NCBI RefSeq assembly: GCF_011808225.1
Contig: NZ_SOYS01000002.1
Location: 620,001 to 684,000, forward strand
Reading direction: 5' to 3'
Source of the DNA: Cedecea colo
Lineage (GTDB): Bacteria > Pseudomonadota > Gammaproteobacteria > Enterobacterales > Enterobacteriaceae
DNA: 64,000 bases
The notes beneath the pieces are model-generated. The model worked only from the letters and a program-made list of their open reading frames with translations, did not search any database and was not told where the DNA came from. Below are positions 10,148 to 19,555 of this stretch, one piece after another. Position 1 is the first letter of the stretch; each line of letters opens with the position of its first letter. Made by a program: the position numbers and the translations under genes.

Positions 10148-10283
10148 GCATCAAACTCGCCGTTTCCCGGCCGATTTTTCGCTTAGAAATGCCCGAAATA
10201 ACCGATTGTTGCCGATATTTCCACCAAGCTGTTCGCAAGCTGGTCAAACAGACCATTTCAGCCCCTTTTCGGGAAAAAATTTG

Positions 10284-10312
10284 TTGACGCTGTTCGGTCA
10301 ACTACGCATAAT
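10284..10312 (+). promoter_or_regulatory. Strong sigma-70 promoter of the tRNA operon
   Basis: TTGACG (10284-10289), a 17-base spacer and CATAAT (10307-10312), followed by the G+C-rich discriminator GCGCCCC. This combination is typical of stable-RNA promoters under stringent (ppGpp/DksA) and growth-rate control. The first tRNA begins about 32 bases after the predicted start site. Confidence 0.85.
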
Positions 10313-10350
10313 GCGCCCCGCAACGCCGATAAGGTAGCGCAAAAAAAGAA

Positions 10351-10427
10351 GGCTACTTAGCTCAGCTGGTTAGAGCACATCACTCATAATGATGGGGTCA
10401 CAGGTTCAAATCCCGTAGTAGCCACCA
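10351..10427 (+). tRNA. metT: tRNA-Met (elongator, anticodon CAT)
   Basis: A 77-base cloverleaf with encoded CCA. The anticodon loop reads CTCATAA. It differs from metU at 10744 in three places: T7 pairs with A66 where metU has G7-C66, so the acceptor pair is conserved by a double change, and the T loop has TTCAAAT in place of TTCGAAT. It is the first gene of the seven-tRNA operon. Confidence 0.97.
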
Positions 10428-10439
10428 TCTTTTTAAGCC

Positions 10440-10524
10440 GCGGGAGTGGCGAAATTGGTAGACGCACCAGATTTAGGTTCTGGCGCCGCAAGGTGTGCGA
10501 GTTCAAGTCTCGCCTCCCGCACCA
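10440..10524 (+). tRNA. leuW: tRNA-Leu (anticodon TAG)
   Basis: An 85-base class II tRNA with a long variable arm, encoded CCA and anticodon loop TTTAGGT. The acceptor stem GCGGGAG pairs with CTCCCGC. It is second in the operon, 12 bases after metT, as in E. coli. Confidence 0.97.
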
Positions 10525-10543
10525 TTTTATAGCGTTGCATGGA

Positions 10544-10618
10544 TGGGGTATCGCCAAGCGGTAAGGCACCGGTTTTTGATACCGGCATTCCCTGGTTCGA
10601 ATCCAGGTACCCCAGCCA
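10544..10618 (+). tRNA. glnU: tRNA-Gln (anticodon TTG)
   Basis: A 75-base cloverleaf with encoded CCA and anticodon loop TTTTGAT. It is identical over its whole length to the tRNA at 10653-10727, a sign of recent duplication or gene conversion. Confidence 0.97.
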
Positions 10619-10652
10619 ATTTTTTCGATATATGCGCGCTGCGCACGGGTTT

Positions 10653-10727
10653 TGGGGTATCGCCAAGCGGTAAGGCACCGGTTTTTGATACCGGCATTCC
10701 CTGGTTCGAATCCAGGTACCCCAGCCA
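10653..10727 (+). tRNA. glnW: tRNA-Gln (anticodon TTG), second copy
   Basis: Identical to glnU at 10544-10618; the 34-base spacer before it shows no clear similarity to other spacers. It reads CAA, and by wobble CAG, codons. Confidence 0.97.
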
Positions 10728-10743
10728 TCGAAAAGGTTGTATC

Positions 10744-10820
10744 GGCTACGTAGCTCAGCTGGTTAGAGCACATCACTCATAATGATGGGGTCACAGGTTC
10801 GAATCCCGTCGTAGCCACCA
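10744..10820 (+). tRNA. metU: tRNA-Met (elongator, anticodon CAT), second copy
   Basis: A 77-base cloverleaf with encoded CCA and the usual enterobacterial acceptor stem GGCTACG/CGTAGCC. Compare metT, which carries a compensated change at the seventh acceptor pair. Confidence 0.97.
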
Positions 10821-10826
10821 TATTAT

Positions 10827-10901
10827 TGGGGTATCGCCAAGCGGTAAGGCTCTGGTTTCTGATACCAGCATTCCGAGGTTCGAATCCTCGTACCCCAGCC
10901 A
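10827..10901 (+). tRNA. glnV: tRNA-Gln (anticodon CTG)
   Basis: A 75-base cloverleaf with encoded CCA and anticodon loop TTCTGAT; it reads CAG. It follows metU by six bases. In E. coli mutations in this gene give the amber suppressor supE. Confidence 0.97.
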
Positions 10902-10936
10902 TAAAAAAGACGTTTGCATTTGTGAACGCACCCCGT

Positions 10937-11011
10937 TGGGGTATCGCCAAGCGGTAAGGCTCTGGTTTCTGATACCAGCATTCCGAGGTTCGAATCCTCG
11001 TACCCCAGCCA
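10937..11011 (+). tRNA. glnX: tRNA-Gln (anticodon CTG), second copy
   Basis: Identical in sequence to glnV at 10827-10901 and last in the tRNA operon; the terminator starts 10 bases later. Confidence 0.97.
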
Positions 11012-11020
11012 CTATAAAAA

Positions 11021-11048
11021 AAGCTCGCGCTCGCGAGCTTTTTGCTTT
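11021..11048 (+). terminator. Terminator of the tRNA operon
   Basis: AAGCTCGCG (11021-11029) pairs with CGCGAGCTT (11032-11040) and is followed by a T-rich tract. The A run in front suggests partial activity in the other direction as well. Confidence 0.9.
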
Positions 11049-11066
11049 TCTGCGTTCAGCTAGCTT

Positions 11067-11084
11067 AAAAGGCGGTTTCCCGCC
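11067..11084 (-). terminator. Terminator of ubiF
   Basis: GGCGG (11071-11075) and CCGCC (11080-11084) form a small G+C hairpin followed on the minus strand by four T residues, seven bases after the ubiF stop. Confidence 0.65.
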
Positions 11085-11090
11085 TGCTAA

Positions 11091-12266
11091 TCATAAGCCG
11101 AGCGCATACTTAAGCGCCTGACGTTTCAACACGCCACCGCGTTCGGCAGCCATCAGACCCAGATTACGCACCACGCGTAATGGCGTAAGGTTGTTGCTAA
11201 AGCCTGCATAAAACAGATCCATGCCGCTTTGCATAATAAAGTTATCCATCTGGCGGCGGGTCTGATAGCGTTTCAAAATATGGGCATCAGCCCAGTTTTC
11301 ACCGAAGCTTCGCGCGTTAATCATCACCTCAAGCAAGGCATCTACGTCGCGATAGCCCAGGTTTACGCCCTGCCCCGCCAGCGGATGAATGGTATGCGCT
11401 GCATCACCAATCAGCGCCAGACCCTGTTGCGTATACCGCAGCGCATGTCGACGAGTCAGCGGAAATGCCCCACAGGCAACCGGCGTCACCTTACCCAACC
11501 TTTGTGGGAACGTTGCGGCAATAGCTTTCTGGAGCTGTGGCATCGTCATCGATTTTAACTGGCGGATACGCGCCGGGGTGTCATACCACACCAGCGAAGC
11601 CCAGTTATCAAATAGCGGTAAGAAGGCGTGCGGCCCTGTCGGCGTAAAGTGCTGCCAGGTACTGTCGCCGGGCGCATCTTCGCACTGAACGGCGATCAGC
11701 ATACAGGACTGACGGTAATCCCAGGCGTGAATGCCAATCCCGGCCCACTGACGGACTTTTGAATTCGCGCCGTCTGCGCCAATCACCATCGGCACGGTTA
11801 ACGTTTCACCCTGCGCAAAGCTCAGCGTCCAGCGCCCTTCTTTACTTTGCATATGCGTTAACTGCGCCGGGCACATCAACGTGATATTTGGGTGAGCTGC
11901 CAGCGCTTTCCACAGTGCAACCTGTAAAACATGGTTTTCCACCATGTAGCCCAGCTCAGGCAGACCAAGATCCGCGGCAGTAAAAGAAACGTGCGCGCTT
12001 TCCCACTCCCAGGTTTCCAGTTGGCGATAAGCATGGCTGCGCATAGAGCGAATCGCGTCCCATACGCCCAACGATTTAAGCAAAGCCACCGAAGCGCTGC
12101 TGATTGCAGAGATACGCACGTCAGGTTGGCTGTTACTCTCAAATGCTGTCGGCGCCTGGCGTTCGATAACTGCTATCCGAAAGCCATTTTGTGCAAGCCC
12201 GAGCGCTGCCGCCGCACCGACCATTCCCCCGCCGACAACCGCGACGTCGATTGGTTGATTTGCCAT
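11091..12266 (-). CDS. ubiF: 3-demethoxyubiquinol 3-hydroxylase
   Basis: FAD-dependent monooxygenase for the late ring hydroxylation of ubiquinone synthesis (C6 in older numbering), acting in the soluble Ubi complex near the inner membrane. At 391 residues it equals E. coli UbiF. The N-terminal dinucleotide-binding motif is AVVGGGMVGAAAALGLAQ (about 9-26). The second FAD motif IGDAAHTIHPLAGQGVNLGYRD (split here as IGDAAHTIHP and LAGQGVNLG, about 285-305) is typical of UbiH/UbiF/VisC flavoproteins. It is divergent from miaB across about 120 bases and convergent with the tRNA operon, as in E. coli. Confidence 0.96.
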   Translation of the reverse strand: MANQPIDVAVVGGGMVGAAAALGLAQNGFRIAVIERQAPTAFESNSQPDVRISAISSASVALLKSLGVWDAIRSMRSHAYRQLETWEWESAHVSFTAADLGLPELGYMVENHVLQVALWKALAAHPNITLMCPAQLTHMQSKEGRWTLSFAQGETLTVPMVIGADGANSKVRQWAGIGIHAWDYRQSCMLIAVQCEDAPGDSTWQHFTPTGPHAFLPLFDNWASLVWYDTPARIRQLKSMTMPQLQKAIAATFPQRLGKVTPVACGAFPLTRRHALRYTQQGLALIGDAAHTIHPLAGQGVNLGYRDVDALLEVMINARSFGENWADAHILKRYQTRRQMDNFIMQSGMDLFYAGFSNNLTPLRVVRNLGLMAAERGGVLKRQALKYALGL

Positions 12267-12401
12267 GGTTATCCCGTCCTTATTTTGTCTACGCTAATTC
12301 TACCGGATTTTTAAGCGAGTTACGCAGGCTGGTCACATCTCCCGCAAAGCATTACAATACGCGCCCAAGATTTCGGGCTTAACTGAGCAATGGCAAAGTC
12401 G

Positions 12402-13829
12402 ATGACAAAAAAACTCCATATTAAAACCTGGGGCTGTCAGATGAACGAATACGATTCATCGAAGATGGCCGATTTGCTGAACAGCACCCATGGCTATGTC
12501 CTTACGGATGAGCCAAAAGAAGCGGACGTATTGCTGCTAAACACCTGTTCTATTCGTGAAAAAGCCCAGGAAAAAGTATTCCACCTGTTAGGCCGCTGGA
12601 AACTCTTAAAGCGAAAAAATCCTGACCTTATTATCGGCGTCGGCGGCTGCGTTGCCTCCCAGGAAGGCAAGCTTATTCGCCAACGCGCTAATTATGTCGA
12701 TATCGTTTTCGGGCCGCAGACGCTGCATCGCCTGCCTGAGATGATCAACAAAGTGCGCGGCACCCGTAGCCCGATCGTTGACGTCAGCTTCCCGGAAATC
12801 GAAAAATTTGACCGCCTTCCGGAACCGCGCGCGGATGGCCCGACGGCCTACGTTTCTATTATGGAAGGCTGTAACAAATACTGCACTTACTGCGTGGTGC
12901 CTTATACCCGTGGTGAAGAAGTCAGCCGCCCATGCGATGACATCCTGTTCGAAGTCGCACAGCTCGCGGCACAGGGCGTGCGCGAAATTCACCTGCTGGG
13001 CCAGAACGTCAACGCCTGGCGCGGCGCGGCTTATGATGGCGGCATCTGCTCCTTTGCTGAGCTTCTGCGTCTGGTCGCGGCGATTGACGGCGTTGACCGC
13101 ATTCGCTTCACCACCAGCCACCCGATTGAGTTTACGGACGATATCATCGACGTTTATCGCGATACGCCGGAGCTGGTGAGCTTCCTGCACCTGCCGATTC
13201 AAAGCGGTGCGGATCGGGTGCTAAACCTGATGGGCCGCACCCACACGGCGCTGGAATATAAAGCTATTATTCGCAAGCTGCGCGCGGCGCGTCCGGACAT
13301 TCAAATTAGCTCTGACTTTATTGTAGGCTTCCCTGGCGAAACGCAGCAGGACTTCGAGCAAACCATGAAGGTCATTGCGGATGTGAATTTTGACGTCAGC
13401 TACAGCTTTATCTTCTCTGCCCGTCCGGGTACGCCTGCGGCAGATATGGTCGATGACGTGTCGGAAGAAGAGAAAAAGCAGCGCCTGTATATTCTGCAGG
13501 ATCGCATTAACCAGCAGGCAATGGAGTGGAGCCGTAAGATGGTCGGCACCACTCAGCGCATCCTGGTGGAAGGCACGTCTCGCAGAAGCATTATGGAGCT
13601 GACCGGACGCTCCGAAAACAATCGCGGGGTAAACTTTGAAGGTACTCCGGATATGATCGGTAAATTTGTTGATGTAGAGATTACTGAAGTCGCTACCAAC
13701 AACTCCCTGCGCGGCAAGGTGGTACGCATCGAGGAAGAGATGGGCCTGCGCATGACAGAAACACCAGAATCAGTCATTGCACGTACCCGCAAAGAGAACG
13801 ACATCGGCGTAGGCCTCTATCAGCCGTAA
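12402..13829 (+). CDS. miaB: tRNA-2-methylthio-N6-dimethylallyladenosine synthase
   Basis: Radical-SAM methylthiotransferase that adds a methylthio group to i6A37 of tRNAs reading UNN codons. Domain order: N-terminal UPF0004 domain with Cys residues in [21 protein letters not shown] and GGCVASQE that hold the second iron-sulfur cluster; radical-SAM core with [15 protein letters not shown] (CxxxCxxC, about 155-165); C-terminal TRAM domain. I chose ATG 12402 ([11 protein letters not shown], 475 residues) because this is the family start. An in-frame ATG at 12390 would add four residues, and neither has a strong ribosome site. Its terminator is at 13844-13884. Confidence 0.96.
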   Translation: MTKKLHIKTWGCQMNEYDSSKMADLLNSTHGYVLTDEPKEADVLLLNTCSIREKAQEKVFHLLGRWKLLKRKNPDLIIGVGGCVASQEGKLIRQRANYVDIVFGPQTLHRLPEMINKVRGTRSPIVDVSFPEIEKFDRLPEPRADGPTAYVSIMEGCNKYCTYCVVPYTRGEEVSRPCDDILFEVAQLAAQGVREIHLLGQNVNAWRGAAYDGGICSFAELLRLVAAIDGVDRIRFTTSHPIEFTDDIIDVYRDTPELVSFLHLPIQSGADRVLNLMGRTHTALEYKAIIRKLRAARPDIQISSDFIVGFPGETQQDFEQTMKVIADVNFDVSYSFIFSARPGTPAADMVDDVSEEEKKQRLYILQDRINQQAMEWSRKMVGTTQRILVEGTSRRSIMELTGRSENNRGVNFEGTPDMIGKFVDVEITEVATNNSLRGKVVRIEEEMGLRMTETPESVIARTRKENDIGVGLYQP

Positions 13830-13843
13830 TTCCGCCCTGCTCT

Positions 13844-13884
13844 GCCCATCGGATCGCTAACACGGTGAACCGATGGGCGTTTTC
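13844..13884 (+). terminator. Terminator of miaB
   Basis: GCCCATCGG (13844-13852) pairs with CCGATGGGC (13870-13878), followed by GTTTTCATT, 14 bases past the miaB stop. Confidence 0.75.
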
Positions 13885-14041
13885 ATTGTTTGCACTTGCA
13901 TTCTGAATCCGCCACCCAAATATCAAAACCGAGGCTTGCGCCATTAACACTCGCCGTAAATAATCTCTTTATGGCCTGATGAGAGCAGGCAAGGCATGAC
14001 AATGACTACTGAACCGGCCCTGAGTGACCCAGAGGATAAGT

Positions 14042-15103
14042 TTGAATATCGAAACACGTGAAATTACGCTGGAACCCGCAGATAATGCTCGTTTACTAAG
14101 CCTGTGCGGTCCGTTTGATGACAACATTAAACAGCTCGAACGCCGGCTGGGTATCGAAATCAACCGTCGTGAAAACCACTTCAAGCTCACCGGTCGTGCG
14201 TTACTGGTGAATGCCGCCGCTGATATCCTGCGCAATCTTTATGTTGATACGGCGCCAATGCGTGGCGAAACCCAGGACATTGACCCGGAACAAATTCACC
14301 TGGCGATTAAAGAAATTCGCGTGCTGGAACAATCGGCGGAACACGTTCCGGATTACGGCAAAGCGGTCAACATCAAGACCAAGCGTGGCGTGATTAAACC
14401 CCGCACGCCGAACCAGGCGCAGTATATCGCCAACGTGCTTGACCATGATATCACCTTTGGTATCGGCCCTGCCGGCACCGGTAAAACCTACCTTGCGGTA
14501 GCGGCCGCCGTTGACGCGCTGGAGCGCCAGGACATCAGACGTATTCTGTTGACCCGTCCGGCCGTTGAGGCAGGTGAAAAACTCGGCTTCCTGCCAGGCG
14601 ATCTGAGTCAGAAAGTGGATCCCTATCTGCGCCCGCTTTACGACGCCCTGTTCGAAATGCTCGGCTTTGAACGCGTTGAAAAACTAATGGAACGCAACGT
14701 TATCGAAGTGGCACCGCTGGCCTACATGCGCGGCCGTACCCTGAACGATGCCTTTATCATTCTTGATGAAAGCCAGAACACCACCATCGAACAGATGAAA
14801 ATGTTCCTGACGCGTATCGGCTTTAACTCCAAAGCGGTGATCACCGGCGACGTTACGCAGATTGATCTGCCACGCAATATGAAGTCGGGTCTGCGCCATG
14901 CCATCGACGTGCTGGCGGAAGTCGATGAAATCAGCTTTAACTTTCTGAATAGCGAAGACGTCGTACGTCATCCTGTGGTCGCCCGCATCGTCAATGCTTA
15001 TGAAGCATGGGAAAACGCCGAGCAAATCCGTAAAGATGAGCTGGCCGCTGAGCGTAAGCGTGAAGCGATGGCGATTAATTCCGCCGCGCAGGAGAGCAAA
15101 TGA
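14042..15103 (+). CDS. ybeZ: PhoH-family ATPase YbeZ
   Basis: PhoH-like P-loop ATPase; in E. coli it binds YbeY and is thought to help it in rRNA maturation and ribosome quality control. The Walker A motif is GPAGTGKTY (about 145-153) and the Walker B is FIILDESQN (about 245). The start is TTG at 14042 ([15 protein letters not shown]), five bases after the strong SD AGAGGA (14031-14036), as I recall for E. coli. A GTG at 14024 would add six residues but lacks a ribosome site. That gives 353 residues. It overlaps ybeY by four bases (ATGA), so the two are translationally coupled. Confidence 0.94.
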   Translation: MNIETREITLEPADNARLLSLCGPFDDNIKQLERRLGIEINRRENHFKLTGRALLVNAAADILRNLYVDTAPMRGETQDIDPEQIHLAIKEIRVLEQSAEHVPDYGKAVNIKTKRGVIKPRTPNQAQYIANVLDHDITFGIGPAGTGKTYLAVAAAVDALERQDIRRILLTRPAVEAGEKLGFLPGDLSQKVDPYLRPLYDALFEMLGFERVEKLMERNVIEVAPLAYMRGRTLNDAFIILDESQNTTIEQMKMFLTRIGFNSKAVITGDVTQIDLPRNMKSGLRHAIDVLAEVDEISFNFLNSEDVVRHPVVARIVNAYEAWENAEQIRKDELAAERKREAMAINSAAQESK

Positions 15104-15567
15104 GTCAGGTTATTCTGGACTTACAGGTTGCCTGTGAAGAAGCCGCGGGCCTGCCCGCCCAGGCGCAGTTTCAGGCATGGCTTGATGCAGTCATACCGCA
15201 GTTCCAGGAAGAATCAGAAGTGACGATTCGTCTGGTAGATGACGCGGAAAGCCACGAGTTGAATCTCACTTACCGGGGCAAAGACAAATCCACCAACGTT
15301 TTATCCTTCCCCTTTGAAGCGCCTCCGGGCATTGAACTGCCGCTGCTTGGCGATCTCATTATCTGCCGTCAGGTAGTAGAAAAAGAAGCGCAGGAGCAGG
15401 ACAAGCCGCTGGATGCGCACTGGGCGCATATGGTTATCCACGGTAGTTTACACCTGCTGGGCTATGACCATATTAAGGACGAAGAAGCCGAAGAGATGGA
15501 ATCCCTGGAAACAGAGATAATGCTTGCTCTTGGGTATGCCGATCCGTACATTGCCGAGAAAGAATAG
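15100..15567 (+). CDS. ybeY: Endoribonuclease YbeY
   Basis: Single-strand-specific endoribonuclease needed for 16S rRNA 3' end maturation and 70S quality control. The 155-residue protein has the zinc-binding signature of the UPF0054 family, [11 protein letters not shown] (H-x3-H-x5-H, about 114-124). It starts inside the ybeZ stop codon (ATGA) and is followed after 100 bases by ybeX. The grouping ybeZ-ybeY-ybeX-lnt is that of E. coli. Nothing unusual. Confidence 0.97.
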   Translation: MSQVILDLQVACEEAAGLPAQAQFQAWLDAVIPQFQEESEVTIRLVDDAESHELNLTYRGKDKSTNVLSFPFEAPPGIELPLLGDLIICRQVVEKEAQEQDKPLDAHWAHMVIHGSLHLLGYDHIKDEEAEEMESLETEIMLALGYADPYIAEKE

Positions 15568-15667
15568 TCGCCGCCGTCAACCATGACTGCGGCGCAACAG
15601 GTGCAGGTAGCGACCCATCCAACTGCCTGCTATCTATCCATAATCGAGGGGCCAAAAACCTAACGCC

Positions 15668-16546
15668 ATGAGCGACGACAATTCACAAAACAGCGACACG
15701 CCTGCCAGTAAAAAGGGATTCTTTTCCCTGCTTCTCAACCAGCTATTTCACGGTGAGCCAAAAAACCGTGACGATCTGCTAGAGCTCATCCGTGATTCTG
15801 AGCAAAACGATCTTATCGATCAGGACACCCGCGACATGCTCGAAGGCGTCATGGATATTGCCGACCAACGCGTCCGCGACATCATGATCCCGCGCTCGCA
15901 AATGGTGACGCTCAAACACAACCAGACGCTGGACGAATGCCTCGATGTCATCATCGAATCGGCACACTCCCGCTTCCCGGTGATAAGCGAAGACAAAGAT
16001 CATATCGAAGGGATTTTGATGGCAAAGGATCTGCTGCCGTTTATGCGCAGCGATACCGAGCCGTTTAGCATGGAAAAAGTGTTGCGTCAGTGCGTAGTTG
16101 TGCCTGAGAGCAAGCGTGTAGACCGCATGCTGAAAGAATTTCGTCAGCAACGCTACCACATGGCGATTGTGATTGATGAGTTTGGCGGCGTCGCAGGCCT
16201 CGTCACTATTGAAGATATTCTCGAACTGATCGTCGGTGAAATCGAAGATGAGTACGACGATGAAGAAGACAGCGATTTCCGCCAGCTAAGCCGCCACACC
16301 TGGACGGCGCGGGCCCTGGCCTCTATCGAAGATTTTAACGACACCTTTGACACCCATTTTAATGACGACGAAGTAGATACGATTGGCGGTCTGGTTATGC
16401 AGGCGTTTGGGCATCTGCCCGCGCGCGGCGAAACCATTGAAATAGATGGTTACCAGTTCAAGGTCGCCATGGCCGATAGCCGCCGTATCATTCAGGTTCA
16501 CGTCAGAATTCCGGACGATTCGCCGCAACCGAAACTGGAAGATTAA
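15668..16546 (+). CDS. ybeX: CorC/HlyC-family CBS-domain protein YbeX
   Basis: Cytosolic protein with two CBS domains and a C-terminal transporter-associated (CorC_HlyC) domain. It was first linked to Co/Mg efflux (corC) and more recently to ribosome metabolism together with YbeY. In the 292 residues, the CBS pair covers about 70-195 ([14 protein letters not shown] opens it) and the CorC domain about 210-290 ([18 protein letters not shown]). The acidic stretch [14 protein letters not shown] lies between them. It sits 100 bases after ybeY and 7 bases before lnt, so it probably shares its mRNA. Confidence 0.95.
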   Translation: MSDDNSQNSDTPASKKGFFSLLLNQLFHGEPKNRDDLLELIRDSEQNDLIDQDTRDMLEGVMDIADQRVRDIMIPRSQMVTLKHNQTLDECLDVIIESAHSRFPVISEDKDHIEGILMAKDLLPFMRSDTEPFSMEKVLRQCVVVPESKRVDRMLKEFRQQRYHMAIVIDEFGGVAGLVTIEDILELIVGEIEDEYDDEEDSDFRQLSRHTWTARALASIEDFNDTFDTHFNDDEVDTIGGLVMQAFGHLPARGETIEIDGYQFKVAMADSRRIIQVHVRIPDDSPQPKLED

Positions 16547-16553
16547 TTTAAAA

Positions 16554-18095
16554 ATGGCAATTGCCTTACTACTACAGCGCCAGCGCGTGCGTCTGCTGCT
16601 GGCGCTGCTTTTTGGCGCCTGCGGGACGCTGGCCTTTTCCCCGTATGATTTCTGGCCTGCCGCCATTGTCTCTCTGGCAGGTCTTCAGGGTCTGACCCTC
16701 AACCGTCGTGCTATTCAAAGCGCCTGGATAGGCTTCTTTTGGGGGCTTGGCCTGTTTGGCAGCGGCATTAACTGGGTTTATGTCAGCATCGCGCAGTTTG
16801 GCGGTATGCCGGGGCCGGTCAACGTCTTCCTTGTGGTACTGCTCGCCGCTTACCTGTCGCTTTATACCGGTCTGTTCGCGGGTTTACTGAATAAGCTGTG
16901 GCCAAAGACAAGCTGGTGGCGTGTGGCGATTGCTGCCCCGATGCTGTGGCAGTGCACCGAGTTCCTGCGAGGCTGGGTGCTGACGGGCTTCCCGTGGTTG
17001 CAGTTCGGCTACAGCCAGATTGACGGCCCGCTCAAAGGCATAGCGCCGATTTTGGGGGTGGAAGCCGTCACCTTCCTGCTGATGATCATAAGCGGCCTGC
17101 TTGCCTTTGCCCTGCAGCAACGCAGCTGGCGTCCGGCGGTTATTGCTGCCGCCCTGCTGCTGCTGTCGTGGCCGCTGCGTTCTGTGCAATGGTTTCAGCC
17201 AGAAGAAGCGCGCGCCGTTGATATTGCTATGGTACAAGGAAATATTCCGCAGTCCCTGAAGTGGGATGAGGATCAGCTCGTTAACACGCTGAAAATCTAT
17301 CTTGATAAAACCCAGCCGCAAATGGGCAAAGCCCGGCTGATTATCTGGCCTGAGTCAGCGATTCCCGACCTTGAAATCAACCAGCAGCAGTTCCTGACCA
17401 TGATGGACGATCTGCTGCGCGCTAAGCACAGCGCGATGATCGCCGGTATCGTGGACGCCCGGCTCAATAAGCAAAACCGTTATGACACCTACAACACCAT
17501 CATCACGCTGGGTGAAGGTAACCCGTACGGTTACAACAGCGCGGATCGTTACAATAAGAACCATCTCGTTCCCTTTGGCGAGTTTGTTCCGCTGGAATCC
17601 ATCCTGCGCCCGCTTGCGCCATTCTTTGACCTGCCGATGTCCTCCTTTAGCCGGGGGCCGTATTTGCAGCCCCAGCTGCACGCCAACGGTATTAAACTGA
17701 CGGCGGCCATCTGCTATGAAATTATTCTTGGCGAACAGGTGCGGGACAATTTCCGCCCGGACACCGATTTTCTGCTTACCATCTCCAACGATGCGTGGTT
17801 CGGCAAATCGATTGGCCCATGGCAGCACTTCCAGATGGCCCGCATGCGTTCGCTGGAACTCGGCCGCCCGCTGCTGCGCAGCACTAATAACGGCGTAACG
17901 GCCGTTATTAACGCCAGCGGCGACGTTGAAGCGATAATTCCTCAGTTCACCCGTGAAGTGCTCGAAGCAAAGGTCACGCCTACGACGGGTCTTACGCCTT
18001 ACGCCCGCTTCGGAAACTGGCCGCTGTGGATTATCACGCTGGTCTTCGGGTTCAGCGCCGTTCTGATGAGCTTACGTAGCCGCAAGAAATCGTAA
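16554..18095 (+). CDS. lnt: Apolipoprotein N-acyltransferase
   Basis: Inner-membrane enzyme that adds the third acyl chain to the N-terminal Cys of lipoproteins, completing their maturation before Lol-dependent sorting. At 513 residues (ATG 16554, [21 protein letters not shown]) it matches E. coli Lnt (512). About six hydrophobic segments fill residues 10-210. The periplasmic nitrilase-fold domain follows with the catalytic Glu in [10 protein letters not shown] (about 267), Lys in [13 protein letters not shown] (about 335) and Cys in [11 protein letters not shown] (about 387). A closing membrane segment is near 485-505. An upstream in-frame start at 16446 would lie inside ybeX and was not used. 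Confidence 0.97.
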   Translation: MAIALLLQRQRVRLLLALLFGACGTLAFSPYDFWPAAIVSLAGLQGLTLNRRAIQSAWIGFFWGLGLFGSGINWVYVSIAQFGGMPGPVNVFLVVLLAAYLSLYTGLFAGLLNKLWPKTSWWRVAIAAPMLWQCTEFLRGWVLTGFPWLQFGYSQIDGPLKGIAPILGVEAVTFLLMIISGLLAFALQQRSWRPAVIAAALLLLSWPLRSVQWFQPEEARAVDIAMVQGNIPQSLKWDEDQLVNTLKIYLDKTQPQMGKARLIIWPESAIPDLEINQQQFLTMMDDLLRAKHSAMIAGIVDARLNKQNRYDTYNTIITLGEGNPYGYNSADRYNKNHLVPFGEFVPLESILRPLAPFFDLPMSSFSRGPYLQPQLHANGIKLTAAICYEIILGEQVRDNFRPDTDFLLTISNDAWFGKSIGPWQHFQMARMRSLELGRPLLRSTNNGVTAVINASGDVEAIIPQFTREVLEAKVTPTTGLTPYARFGNWPLWIITLVFGFSAVLMSLRSRKKS

Positions 18096-18106
18096 TTTCC
18101 CCGTGC

Positions 18107-18136
18107 AAAGGCCAGCTAATCTGCTGGCCTTTTTTA
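18107..18136 (+). terminator. Terminator of lnt
   Basis: AAGGCCAGC (18108-18116) pairs with GCTGGCCTT (18123-18131) and runs into six T residues. It closes the ybeZ-ybeY-ybeX-lnt transcription unit and lies just before the sigma-54 promoter of gltI. Confidence 0.9.
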
Positions 18137-18140
18137 TTTC

Positions 18141-18156
18141 TGGCACATCAATTGCT
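18141..18156 (+). promoter_or_regulatory. Sigma-54 promoter upstream of gltI
   Basis: TGGCAC (18141-18146), five bases, TTGCT (18152-18156) matches the sigma-54 consensus TGGCACR-N4-TTGCW at every fixed position, with GG and GC ten bases apart. The predicted start is near 18167, giving a leader of about 285 bases before gltI. This fits nitrogen control of the glutamate/aspartate importer. The palindrome at 18237-18251 may be an NtrC site. Confidence 0.75.
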
Positions 18157-18236
18157 TTGTAATAACTGACAAAACGTCAAATGGCGAAGTAATAACAAAG
18201 CTTCAATTACCGCTGCACCACTTTAAACCGCCGCAA

Positions 18237-18251
18237 GCACCATTCTGGTGC
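18237..18251. promoter_or_regulatory. Candidate NtrC binding site in the gltI control region
   Basis: GCACCA-TTC-TGGTGC is a perfect 15-base palindrome of the form found in NtrC enhancers such as those of glnA. A half-site, TGCACCA, lies at 18214-18220. Unusually, both are downstream of the predicted sigma-54 promoter. The rest of the 355-base lnt-gltI gap is A+T-rich without another recognisable gene. Confidence 0.55.
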
Positions 18252-18450
18252 AACGGCAGATATTTGCCTTTAAACGGTGCGGCGCACTTCGCAAAAATAA
18301 ACATCTGCATAGCAATAACTTTACATTCAGCTACGTTAAATGTTAACAAAAGGCGAAGATTCGCCCGTTTTTATCGCCACACAACAACAAAACACAACGC
18401 TCACATCGGGTATCAGTGCCGTCCATGGCACGAAGATTAAGGAGTTGGAA

Positions 18451-19380
18451 ATGCAATTGAGAAAATTTGCCGCAGCAATGTTAGTTATGGGAATGAGCGT
18501 CGGGATTGCGCATGCAGAAGATGCTAAGCCTGCCGCAGCGCCAGCGGGTGACGCACAGCAAAGCACGCTGGATAAAATCAAAGCTAACGGCGTGATCGTC
18601 GTCGGCCACCGTGAATCTTCCGTCCCGTTCTCTTACTACGATAACCAGCAAAAAGTCGTCGGTTACTCTCAGGACTACTCCAACGCCATCGTTGAAGCCG
18701 TCAAAAAACAGCTTAATAAACCGGATCTGCAGGTTAAGCTGATTCCAATCACCTCGCAAAACCGTATTCCATTGCTACAAAACGGCACCTTCGACTTTGA
18801 GTGCGGTTCCACGACCAATAACCTGGAACGCCAGAAACAAGCCGCGTTCTCAGACACCATTTTCGTTGTCGGTACTCGCCTGCTGGTGAAAAAAGGCGGC
18901 CCGATTAAAGACTTCGCTGACCTGAAAGGCAAAGCGGTTGTCGTCACGTCCGGGACAACATCCGAAGTTCTGCTGCATAAGCTGAACGAAGAGAAGAAAA
19001 TGGATATGCGTATTATCAGCGCCAAAGATCACGGCGACTCCTTCCGTACGCTGGAAAGCGGCCGTGCGGTTGCCTTTATGATGGATGACGCCCTGCTCGC
19101 CGGCGAACGTGCTAAAGCGAAAAAACAGGATAACTGGGAAATCGTTGGCACGCCTCAGTCCCGTGAAGCCTACGGCTGTATGCTGCGTAAAAACGATCCG
19201 GAATTCAAAAAGCTGATGGATGACACCATTGCGAAAGTGCAAACCTCCGGCGAAGCAGCCAAATGGTTTGATAAATGGTTTATGAACCCAATCCCGCCGA
19301 AAAATATCAATATGAATTTTGCCCTGTCTGACGATATGAAAGCGCTGTTCAAAGAACCAAACGATAAAGCTCTTAACTAA
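18451..19380 (+). CDS. gltI: Glutamate/aspartate periplasmic binding protein
   Basis: Captures glutamate and aspartate in the periplasm and delivers them to the GltJKL importer. The start ATG 18451 has a good ribosome site (AAGGAG at 18439-18444) and yields 309 residues with a Sec signal peptide (MQLRKFAAAMLVMGMSVG, cleavage after AHA near residue 22). An Ala/Pro-rich stretch follows, then a family-3 solute-binding domain (GVIVVGHRESSVPFSYYD... to the C terminus). The signal-peptide-proximal Ala/Pro linker is a little longer than in E. coli GltI (302). An upstream in-frame ATG at 18340 was rejected because the signal peptide must be N-terminal. It is first in gltIJKL. Confidence 0.96.
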   Translation: MQLRKFAAAMLVMGMSVGIAHAEDAKPAAAPAGDAQQSTLDKIKANGVIVVGHRESSVPFSYYDNQQKVVGYSQDYSNAIVEAVKKQLNKPDLQVKLIPITSQNRIPLLQNGTFDFECGSTTNNLERQKQAAFSDTIFVVGTRLLVKKGGPIKDFADLKGKAVVVTSGTTSEVLLHKLNEEKKMDMRIISAKDHGDSFRTLESGRAVAFMMDDALLAGERAKAKKQDNWEIVGTPQSREAYGCMLRKNDPEFKKLMDDTIAKVQTSGEAAKWFDKWFMNPIPPKNINMNFALSDDMKALFKEPNDKALN

Positions 19381-19538
19381 TTAGAACCACAGGGACGGGA
19401 TGAACCGTCCTCCCGATTGACGAACTGAAGCTCGGACAGACTATGCGTTGGGTGGTCGTTCCCTACCCAACGTGAAAGTACCTGATAAACCCAGGCAAAG
19501 ACCTGAATAGGTACAAGCTTCTCATCAATCTTCGAGGC

Positions 19539-19555
19539 TAGCGCTGCTACCCTCA
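19539..19555 (+). repeat. 17-base direct repeat, first copy (second at 19686-19702)
   Basis: TAGCGCTGCTACCCTCA occurs at 19539-19555 and again at 19686-19702, where it forms the 3' arm of the SroC-like terminator. The first copy has CT in place of GGGT at the 5' side, so it cannot make the full stem and has no T run. It may be a decayed terminator or a site for alternative pairing. Confidence 0.8.

Noticed and set aside
16446-16553. N-terminal extension of Lnt
   Set aside because: It would lie inside ybeX in another frame; the conserved protein starts at ATG 16554.
18246-18270. Second sigma-54 promoter (GG...GC near 18256-18268)
   Set aside because: Spacing between GG and GC is nine bases and not ten, and it overlaps the NtrC-like palindrome; the upstream match at 18141 is far better.
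18340-18450. N-terminal extension of GltI
   Set aside because: It would bury the signal peptide; ATG 18451 has the SD and gives the known length.
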